This document shows positions 11,538-20,801 of a stretch of 64,000 nucleotides of DNA, piece by piece. The stretch is from Protea cynaroides. Its lineage: Eukaryota > Streptophyta > Magnoliopsida > Proteales > Proteaceae. The stretch is from the NCBI GenBank assembly GCA_028583415.1, contig CM053265.1, forward strand, positions 23,630,830-23,694,829, in the 5' to 3' direction. The notes below the pieces were generated by a model. It searched no databases. It saw only the letters and a list, made by a program, of their open reading frames with translations, and had not been told where the DNA came from. Position numbers and translations under genes: made by a program. Each line of letters begins with the position of its first letter. Within the stretch, counting starts at the first letter, position 1.

Positions 11538-13016
11538 GGACGTCCCTAAACCTCTTTCACTCCTTTTAGAACCCTAATTGGATTGAGAGAAAGAGAAGAG
11601 AAAGAGAAGAGAAGGAAAAGTGGAGAAGAAGATCAAAGAGAAGGCTTCAGAGAAACAAGCCTAATTCTCAGGTATGGATACTATTTCCATGTAATTCTAC
11701 AGACCTTAGAATAGGTAGTGAAGAGGATATGATCTACGAGAAACCCAAATCATCTACCTATGGTTAGGTTTTCATGGAAAATCATGGGGGAGATCATAAA
11801 ACCATATAGGTGAATGAACTATGATTCGACACCATAGAACATGTGTGGAATGGATTGCAGAAGCAAGCCATAGGACCCCAAACACGAAGGAATGGACTGT
11901 AGGATGAAAATTTGACTAAACCCACAGGGGGGGCGCACGGGGGGTCGATGGCCAATCGACCCTACCAGACCCTAACAATCGACCCCCAATGTTCGAAAAG
12001 TCCAGAATCTAGGTGGTAGCACCCAGGGTCGATGGAACCTCCGACCCTGGCATCGACCCCCAGTTAACAGCATGCTTTTTAAATCAGAATTAATTCTAAT
12101 TAAATTCTATCGACTTCATTAGGTCTTCTAGTGATATAATATTGATATTTAGTTGATTCTTAAAGCTTGAAAGAGGATTTACGATCAAGCAAAGGTGAGG
12201 GAACAAGACCTAAACTAATTGGTTAATAATAAATTGTTTTATTCTTGAGTCCAATGCCATGATTGATTCCATGCATGTATATTTGTTATGTGCATTCAAC
12301 ATGTCATCCAATATTTTTATTATTACTGTTCATGCATATTTAAATTATTGTTTATAACATGATGATGATGATGGTGATAGGAATAGGCATGTGAATGTAT
12401 GTGTGTGGTTGGTGTGCTTGATGTGAGTGAGTATCAGGGGGATGTCATAGGCCGGGCCTCAGCACTCTAGCTCTATCTCTAACTCAAGTATTGTCCACTG
12501 ACATCGTCGTATCGCCATTACCTTAACAAAACTATTACGTCGTATTGTATGAGGGGAGGTGGTCTCGGACCGTGTAGTCTCTGACTCTGTCGGGGGGCCT
12601 TATCCCTATCTCTATGGATGTATTGAGCGATGCTAGGGTGAGGCCTTGGATACACTGATTGGCATTAGGATTGGTCAGTTGCGAACCCAGTTTGCGAGCC
12701 CTCGCCAGCAGGGGCTTACGTGTTGGTATGGGCAACTGGTACAGCAATAAACGTAACCTTTGCGTGTACATTGTCCATGGTGGGTGCATGTGAGACGACA
12801 ATAAACGTTACCTTTGGGCGGCTTCACACACTCGTGTATAGAGAGGTGCGGCGTCAATAAACGTAACCTTTGGCCACCTATCCTTTCTATAGCACATTGC
12901 AAACTTATTTACCAGACCAAAGATATGAATTGAATGCATGTATATGATTGTTGCATTGTTTTGTTTGCTCACTGAGCCATAATGTGTGCTCACCCTTTCG
13001 ACGTCGAATATTTTTA

Positions 13017-13151
13017 GTTGATGATGTAGGTACCACTGTTGAAGATTATATGAATGCTCCAGTGTACGCGCGTATTGCTGCAATGGAAGCCAAAGACTTA
13101 GTGGATACACATGACTCCTCATGCGAGTCCAACTCTTGCGTATTCGATTAG
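13017..13151 (+). CDS. LTR-encoded small peptide with C-x4-C tail (5' LTR copy)
   Basis: An acidic reading frame follows an acceptor-like TTTTTAG after the GCTCACCC box. It begins VDDVGTTVEDYMN and ends THDSSCESNSCVFD before TAG. It is open upstream to an ATG at 12948, but no homologous start is seen in other LTRs, so the true start may lie in an upstream exon. The inverted solo LTR at 24580-24714 encodes the same framework with VDDAGYTVEDYMN and THDSSCECNSCVFD, and many of the codon differences are at third positions. Function is unknown. It could alternatively be a conserved RNA-processing or termination signal. Confidence 0.45.
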   Translation, partial: VDDVGTTVEDYMNAPVYARIAAMEAKDLVDTHDSSCESNSCVFD

Positions 13152-13433
13152 ATTTTATTTGAATTTATAAAGGGATGTAATTGATGTTCTATTTATTTAT
13201 GTCTCAGTTGATACAACAATAACTTGATATTTTAATTATGATTATTACAGTTATATTTCTCAGTTCATTTACTATAAGACTTCTACTATTGTGTATTTAT
13301 TCTGATTATGGTTGTGAATGTGTATGGCTTTATTTTTAATGGACATAGCCTATTAGAGATCCTGGTTGAACCATTGGTTTGTTAGCAGTTCATCACACCA
13401 TTTTGAATGGTGCAGAATTGGGGTGTGACAACT

Positions 13434-13445
13434 TGGTATCAGAGC
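13434..13445 (+). other. primer-binding site, initiator tRNA-Met
   Basis: TGGTATCAGAGC lies three bases after the LTR end. It is complementary to the 3' end of plant initiator tRNA-Met, the usual primer of Ty3/gypsy chromoviruses. Confidence 0.95.
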
Positions 13446-13718
13446 ATCTCAGGCCTTGTCTGTGAAACCGTATACTTCCACAAAAGGTTGTAAACTGAGA
13501 TAGGATAAAAATTTAAAAGATGTAATAATAACAAACTATAACCATCTGTGTTGTTTGAGACTAAACTGAAAGAGAATAATGCATCTATTAAATGAGAAAC
13601 AAATTTATATACAACCAAAAAGAAGAACAAATATTTATATATATATGATTTAAGCATAGTACAGTCCACAGTCCGAACAGTTACTCTGAAGTACAATAAG
13701 AAAGATAAAAGAAATACA

Positions 13719-15031
13719 TCAAGAACCTAGAGGTGATGGGGGAGGCGGTGCCTCACGGTCTCTATCAAAGTCCTCAGCATAGACTCTATTCAACCAAGCT
13801 ATCTGAGTCTGGGTCGTCTGGAGACTAGCTGTGAGAGCAGCCACATGTTGGTCGGTCATGCGCTGAGCAACCATGAGCTCTCCCACCCGGTGATTGGACA
13901 AGCGCTGAGCCTCTAGAAGCTCTCCCATCCTCAAGTCGGACATACGCTGAGCCTCTCGTATCTCGTGCTAGATACTCATCATGTCATCAGAAGGAGCATA
14001 CGAAGCACCAGCTGCATGCGAAGGACCAGCTGAAGAAGATGGACCAGCTCCAGTAGCATGAGTAGGTGATGGAGGAGGTATGGCATCTACATCCATGTAT
14101 AGCCGATCGTCATCATCCCCATGAACCCCTGCTCCAGCGGCTGCTGCTGCTGCCTCAGCGTCAGCCATCTCCACTAGAGTGCGAGGGCGCACCATCGCGT
14201 TCCTCTCCTCATCGCTGACCTGGGCATCTCGCATGCCCATCTTGCAAATAACCTCCCAATCCAGAGGCGATGCGAAGGACTTCTCCTGAATCTTCTCATC
14301 CAACAAATCAACCCCCAGGCGGGTAAGCAAGGTAGTGATCATGCATCCATAAGGATGGTTGCCAGTGTGACTGGGCAACGTGGCACTGATCATTGTCCGC
14401 ATGATGATATAGGGAAGGCAGACGGGCTGCCTAGTGCATATGCAGTACAACAGATACTGAGTCAACTGGGAGACCCTCTTGTAATGACCACTCTACGGTA
14501 TCAGGTTATGCTGAATGATCTTGCAGTATACCGGTGGATCTGAATGCAGATAACTCGCTTTCATCTCCCAACGATCAAGTCTGATGAGCTGACGATCTAT
14601 CTCAGCCCTCATCTGTAAAGAAAAGATCTGGGGCTCCCCAGGGGCGCATAATATGAAGGAGCCGCCATAGGAGATACCCAGCAAGTCGGCCAGCTGCCGA
14701 TAATCGAATGAAACATCAACCCCCTTGACGTAGCTGGTGATCCAAAGCTCACCACCTCTCTCAACATCATTATAATCTCCCACCACCTAGAGATTACAGT
14801 AGAACTGGCGTACCAAGTCAGGACGGGTACAGGCGTCATAGGTGATGACAGGAAGCCATCCCATATCGCCAAAAGCCCCCTCCACATTGAACAAGGCCAA
14901 GCTAGCCAAGTCCACTTTGCGGCCTCCCTCTACTTTCTTGCGAGCATAGCGGGCATACTGTGTCTCGGCTTCAGTGGAATGGAAGCGAAGACGGTCGCGA
15001 ATACTGGGTACCTTGGTACAAGCCATAGTAT
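13719..15031 (-). pseudogene. antisense plant-transposon-protein gene inside the chromovirus
   Basis: This minus-strand frame starts at the ATG at 15026 (MACTKVPSIRDRLRFHSTEA) and runs to 13719. Only three stops interrupt it, all TAG, at 14787-14789, 14493-14495 and 13968-13970. The protein has an N-terminal globular part (RPDLVRQFYCNL, RQLADLLGISYGG), a conserved NHPYGCMITTLLTRLGVD segment, an acidic, Ala/Pro/Ser-rich linker, and a C-terminal heptad-like tail with repeated MGELLEAQR-type units that is probably a coiled coil. It resembles the putative plant transposon protein domain of unknown function. The start is supported by an acceptor (TTGCAG) ending at 15032, just before the exon, paired with a donor (CTACAG/GTATGT) at 15475/15474. 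That implies a 443-bp 5'-UTR intron and an independent transcription unit. Confidence 0.7.
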
Positions 15032-15474
15032 CTGCAAATAAGAAAGAAAAACAAATAATGACTTAGTAGAGAGGAAAAAACCCAAAATTTCGACATAATA
15101 ACGACGTAAATTGGTCAAAAGCCTCACTTCTCACCCATACACATGGGCAGGAGGACTTACATAAATCCTAAACTATCCTGTGAGACTCATACAGTCAGAA
15201 ATTTCAACTAATGAGATTGAATTAGAAGAAATTTCAAGAAATTCAAAATCTCGACAAAATTAAGGCAAAAAGAGTAAATTTTGAGTTTCTCGATAACCAA
15301 CCGATGAAACTCAAATATTTTTGAGGGCTTTCATTCCTCGAGTCACCAACAACAAATGCCCCCAATAAAAATCGAATTTTTAAGATTGGAAAAAGTTTAA
15401 TTTGAAAAATACTAGATATACGAACAAAAACCTAGGTAAAGAAACCTAAAAACATGAAAAGGTAAAAGACATAC
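15032..15474 (-). other. predicted 5'-UTR intron of the antisense gene
   Basis: On the minus strand the sequence reads CTACAG/GTATGT at 15475/15474 and TTATTTGCAG ending at 15032, six bases before the ATG. Both sites fit plant consensus and the interior is AT-rich as plant introns are. This is inferred from sequence only. Confidence 0.5.
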
Positions 15475-15479
15475 CTGTA

Positions 15480-15960
15480 GCGCAGGTGTAGACGACGAAA
15501 CAAGGAGTGCAAACCACCAACGGACCGGAGTTGTCACTATAGCAACTCGGAGGGATGAGACGAGTCGAAGCGGAGAAGAAAGAATGGGAAATGGACTTGA
15601 ATCGGAACTTAAAAATCTGATTTTTGGTCCGGGGGTCGAAAAATTCAATTAAAACAATCGACCCACCCATCGACCCCCGCATCGACCCTCGGCTCTCGAG
15701 AATTTGACAGAGAACCAGGGGTCACACCCTGGGTCGGACATACTCCGACCCCCCCCCATCGACCCCCGGCTCTCGGAAAGAATGGGTGATTTCCCAGGGT
15801 CGCATACTGAGGGTCGGACACCCATCGACCCTGCAATGAAAACATAGCATTTTCGACAGAATGATCTGAACAATTTGAAATTTGCAATTGTTAATGATTT
15901 TAAAATATGAGAATGAAGTATTTGATGATTGTCTCTCGTGTTCAATGATTCAGGCAATCC
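15480..15960 (-). promoter_or_regulatory. putative leader/promoter of the antisense gene, LTR-like
   Basis: On the minus strand this segment carries clustered GGGTCGA and TCGACCC motifs with intervening TCTCGGAAAG-type phrases, followed by a CT-rich leader and a donor. The same motif set occurs in the U3 and leader of the flanking LTRs. It may be an LTR-derived promoter in reverse orientation. No clear TATA box is visible. Confidence 0.35.
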
Positions 15961-15977
15961 CACTATCAGATTAATTA

Positions 15978-17176
15978 ATGGCAGGACGCAGAGTAACCAG
16001 ACAGAGCCGTAACTCTATTCCACCACTACCACCTGTGGGGGAAGATAACCAGACACACCCAGAAACACAGGGGAACACGAACACGGCACCATCTGTCATA
16101 AATGGGCAAACAAATCCTACAAATCTGCCAGCTCCACCTACAGACTTGGCCACAGTCGTAATGAACTTGGCCCAACAGCTGCAGCAAATGCAATAGGCAC
16201 AAGCTACTATACAAGCTGCCATAGGCATAACTCTTCCAGCTGCACAGACACCTCCAATGCCAGCAGGATAGGCAAGCACAGCACTAGGGGGAGTAACACA
16301 GTACCCCACGCACCTCAGACTCCTATCATGTAGGCTTAAGTACAAAATCCTGAAATAGCTCAAGGTGGATATCAATACCAACCACCTATGTATGGAGCGT
16401 ATGTCCCGCAGCAACTAGACCACTCCAGACTGGTGGAGCGTTTTCTGAAACTGAAGCCCAGAGAATTTAATGGCAAGCCAGTAGATCCTTTATGGCCGGC
16501 ACATTGGGTTGACGAAATGGAAAGAAACTTTATGATGATGACATTAAATGAAGAAGAAAAAGTGTTGTGCACCACTTTTATGCTGAAAGGAGATGCACAC
16601 CATTGGTGGAGGTCTACCCGGACATATTTACTTACAAAGAATGCCCAACTGACTTGGGATATTTATAAAGAGGCATTCTTTGAGAAGTACTTTTCGAAAA
16701 GTTTCAGAGATTCTATGGAAAGAGAGTTCCTGAGTTTATATCAGGGGCAGATGACCGTGGATGCATATCAACAGCGCTATGAAGAGCTGTTCTTCTTTGC
16801 ACCCACTAGTATGCAAGAGAAAAACACAAAGACCCGAAGGTTCGTCATGGGACTTAGGGGAAGCATCCGCAAGCACGTTCTGGGACATGAAAAGAAAATC
16901 TATAATGAAGCGGCACAAATTGCTCGAGTTATAGAATCGAACCAGAAGGAGAGTTATTTCATGCAAAACAGAGGTATAAAAATGCCAGCGGGAAATTCTT
17001 ATAATGGAGGGAATAACAAGACATTCAAACCCTTCCATGCTCAAGGCTTTACCGCTGCAACCAAGACAATTCCCGTAGCTCAATAGCAACAAAAGCCAAT
17101 TACTGAAGGGATAAAATGTTTTAAATGCAACCAAGTGGGACATATAGCAAGGGAATGTCCTAAGCCCAAGAAATAG
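15978..17176 (+). pseudogene. gag of the chromovirus, degenerate
   Basis: Gag forms the particle that packages element RNA. It starts at the ATG at 15978 (MAGRRVTRQSRNS) with a Pro/Gln-rich N-terminus. The retrotransposon gag core follows at about 16440-16980 (WWRSTRTYL, FFEKYFSKSFRDS, DAYQQRYEELF). A CCHC knuckle CFKCNQVGHIAREC lies at about 17115-17160. In-frame stops are TAG at 16194, 16269, 16331, 17084 and 17174, and TAA at 16337; most fall in Gln-rich sequence. There is also a frameshift near 16300. The long open core shows the decay is modest. Confidence 0.9.
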
Positions 17177-17243
17177 CTACATCAAGGACGAGTTTACGCG
17201 GTTACATCGGAGGATGCTGCCGCATCGCCTGATGTGGTCACAG

Positions 17244-17314
17244 GTATGACTTAAATTTTTAGCTAGTTGTATTACATTGTATGAGCATGTAGACTAAACC
17301 AAAACAAATCACAG
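17244..17314 (+). other. intron-like 71-nt insertion between gag and protease
   Basis: The segment begins GTATGAC and ends AATCACAG. Removing it restores a continuous frame (DVVTG, then IVPINGIPARVLFD), whereas retaining it gives a stop after four codons. Its two borders share the 10-bp direct repeat TCACAGGTAT (17238-17247 and 17309-17318), which contains AGGT. It may be spliced, or be an insertion footprint with a 10-bp duplication. Confidence 0.55.
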
Positions 17315-20300
17315 GTATCGTACCTATTAATGGCATTCCAGCCAGAGTACTCTTTGATTTAGGAGCTACTCATTCCTTTATATCTGTGACATTTGGAAAG
17401 AAGTTAAATCTACCCCTTAAATCCTTAGACTGCAAACTACTTGTACGATCACCTATGGGATTAGAAGTGGAGTTAAAAAAGGGTTATGGACCATGTCCAG
17501 TTCTTATTGATGAAAGGACCTTGGATGCAACCTTGATCCAACTTGAGATGGCAGACTTTGACGTCATCTTGGGAATGGACTGGTTAGTTCGGCATTCTAC
17601 AAACCTGTTGTGTGCCGAAAAGAAGCTGACATTTAAAGACAAAGAAGGAGCAGAGTTCAGCTTTTCGGGAACCAAATTTCCCCGTAAACGAAATCTCATA
17701 CTCTCTGCGCTAAAGGCTAAGAAGTGCCTTGAGAAAGGAGCAGTCGGGTATTTAGTATCTGTGGTCGACCTTACCAAGGAAGCACCACGAATGGATGATA
17801 TTGATGTCATGCATGACTATCCAGATGTATTTCCTAAAGAATTACCAGGATTACCACCCTACCGAGCTACAGAGTTTGTTATAGATCTTATACCTGGAGC
17901 CGCACCAGTAGCGAAAGCACCTTATCGAATGGCTCCTACTAAACTGAAGGAATTGAAAGTACAACTACAAGAACTGCTGGACAAGGGTTACATTCGCCCT
18001 AGTATATCACCAAGGGGAGCGCCAGTATTATTCGTGAAGAAGAAGGACGGTAGCATTCGCTTGTGTATAGACTACCGAGAACTGAATAAACTGACAATTA
18101 AGAATCGATATCCATTGTCTCGGATCGATGACCTATTCGATCAGTTGCAAGGTGCCAAAGTATTCTCTAAGATCGATCTTTAGTCAGGCTACCATCAGCT
18201 GAAGATTAAGGATGGTGATATTCCCAAGACAGCATTCAGGACCAGATATGGACATTATGAATTTTTTGTCATGTCTTTTAGATTGACAAACGCATCAGCA
18301 ACCTTTATGGAACTTATGAACCGTGTTTTCCACGACATGCTGGATACATCGGTTATTGTATTCATTGATGATATATTAGTTTACTCCAAAGATGAGGAAA
18401 CTCATGTTAAGAACCTAAACGCCGCTCTGCAGCGACTATGGAAGGAAAAGCTCTATGTCAAATTTACAAAGTGTGAGTTTTGGCTAAAGGAAGTTGCATT
18501 TCTAGGCCATGTAGTATCCGCTGAAGGAATTAAAGTGGATCCCAGCAAGATCGAGGCTATTGTAAAGTGGGAAGCACCGAAGAGCATTGCAAAAATTAGA
18601 AGTTTTTTGGGTCTAGCTGGATATTATCGACGATTTGTGGAAGACTATTCCCGAATTATCATACCTCTTACTAGTTTGACTAAGAAGGGCGAGAAGTTTG
18701 TTTGGACGGACAAATGCGAGAAGAGTTTCCAAACCTTGAAGGCTAGATTGATATCAGTTCCAATCATGACCATCCCAATTCCAGGACAACCATTTATCTT
18801 GTACACCGATGCGTCAGGACTGGGATTAGGATGTGTACCTATGCAAGGAGAACAAATAATTGTTTATGCCTCAAGACAACTGAAGACACATGAAAAGAAC
18901 TATCCCACTCATGATTTGGAACTAGTGGCAGTAGTACATGCTGTCAAAATAGGGAGACATTATCTGGACGGAGAGAAATTTCAGATTAAATCAAACCATT
19001 AAAGTCTTACTTATCTATTTAATCAGAAGGAGCTGAATATGAGACAAAGAAGATGGCTAGAACTATTAAAAGACTATGATTGTGATATCCAGTATCATCC
19101 GGGAAAAGCTAATGTAGTAGCCGATGCGTTGAGTAGAAAGGCAATGATAAAATCTCAGGGTGAGGTTAGCACAACCGCCGCAATGTATACTACCAGAAAG
19201 GTATTCAAGCACGATAATGAGCAGTTTGTGATTGATGCACCAGATGGATATGCCAACCAAGGGTTTATTCATCGGTTTTCAAAAATGTTCACCGCATTGA
19301 AGATTATACCGGATATAGTTGATGAAGTGAAGACAACTATCAAATCAGACCCTTACCTAAGAACGGTACAAGAGGACATCGAAAAAGGTAGGACTAACCC
19401 TGAGTACACCTTGGACGAAGAAAAGGTACTGAAGTACAAAGGAAGAATATGTGTACCCGAAACAGAAAGCTTGGACATTAGACACCGATTGATGAAAGAA
19501 GCCCATACCACCATCTATTCGATACATCCTGGAAGTACAAAAATGTATCATGATCTAAAGAAATTATATTGGTGGAGAGGAATGAAAGCAGATGTAGCTA
19601 AGTACGTGTCTTAATGCCTAAATTGTCAGAAAGTAAAGGCTGAACGACAAAGACCGATAGGACTGTTACAGTCGTTATCGAAACCAGCATGGAAATGGGA
19701 CTGCATCACTATGGACTTCGTCACAGGATTACCATTGACTCCTCGAGTAGTTGACGCAGTTTGGGTGATTGTAGGCCACCTGACTAAAACTGCTCGCTTT
19801 ATACCTATACGACCTCAGTATACACTGGAGAGGTTAGCTAAGTTGTATGTGGATAACATTGTGCGATTACACGGTGTACCTGAAAGCATTGTGTCCGATA
19901 GAGATCTACGATTTACTTCAAAGTTTTGGGAAGGATTGAAAAAGGCTATGGGTACATCATTGAAGTTTAGTACTGCATTCCACCAACAGACAAATGGACA
20001 GTCAGAGCGTACAATTCAGATTCTAGAAGATATGCTTCGAGCATGTGTAATTGATTTTAAAGGATCATGGGATGAAAAGTTACCACTGAATGAGTTTGCT
20101 TATAATAATAGCTATCAGGCTACTATACCGGTGTCACCCTATGAAGCACTCTGTATGGCAGAAAGTGTCGAACTCCTTTGTTTTGGAATGAAGTTGGGGA
20201 ACGTAGTATTGTTGAACCGGAATTTGTTGAAGAGACTTGTCGAGTGGTCGACATTATCAAAGAAAGAGTGAGAACAGCTCAGAATCGTCAGAAGTAATAT

Positions 20301-20789
20301 GGCGATACCCGACGCCGAGACCTTGAGTTCGTCGTGGGTGATATAGTATTCTTAAAAGTATTGCCTACGCGAGGATTGAAACGGTTCGGACAGAAAGGGA
20401 AACTAAGTCCAAGATATGTCGGGCCATATGAGATTCTAGCTAACCGTGGGAAAGTGGCTTACCAGTTAGCACTACCACCATCTATGTCAAGTGTGCATGA
20501 CGTATTTCATATTTCCTTATTGAAGAAGTATGTTAAGGATCTGGCGCACATTTTGACAATAGACTTACCTGATTTGACTGAAGATTTGACATTTGAAGTA
20601 GCACCAACTGAAATCACTAGTCGGAAGGTTCAACGACTACGCAACCGTGATATCTATTATGTTAAGGTCACCTGGAAAGGTAGAGATATGGAAGAAATCA
20701 CATGGGAAGAAGAGAATGCTATGCGAAAGCAATATCCTCATTTATTTGACTCGGAAGGTATGTACAATTTCGAGGACAAAATTTTTATA

Positions 20790-20801
20790 AGTAGGGGGAG
20801 T
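20790..20801 (+). other. polypurine tract
   Basis: AGTAGGGGGAGT lies immediately before the 3' LTR start at 20802, where plus-strand DNA synthesis is primed. Confidence 0.85.

Larger units (their letters stand above)
11166..13430 (+). repeat. 5' LTR of the chromovirus
   Basis: It begins TGAAAGACCCGTATCG and ends GGGTGTGACA. A TATAAATA box at 11530-11537 is followed by CACTCC and a purine-rich leader, so the R region probably starts near 11560. CAGGTATGG at about 11670 resembles a splice donor. The U3 and leader hold three clusters of GGGTCGA/TCGACCC motifs. Near the 3' end are a GCTCACCC box, a pyrimidine-AG acceptor-like site and a small Cys-containing ORF. Confidence 0.95.

Noticed and set aside
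12535..13122. Minus-strand open frames in the 5' LTR that reappear in the 3' LTR (22081-22756)
   Set aside because: They recur only because the two LTRs are copies of one sequence. No domain is visible and the frames overlap the plus-strand small ORF.
13434..13445. tRNA-Met gene fragment
   Set aside because: Only the 3' complementary sequence next to an LTR end is present, which is a primer-binding site. The same holds at 36721-36733.
13968..18183. TAG stop-codon recoding in the retrotransposon
   Set aside because: TAA stops and frameshifts are also present and the protease active site is mutated, so ordinary decay explains the stops better.
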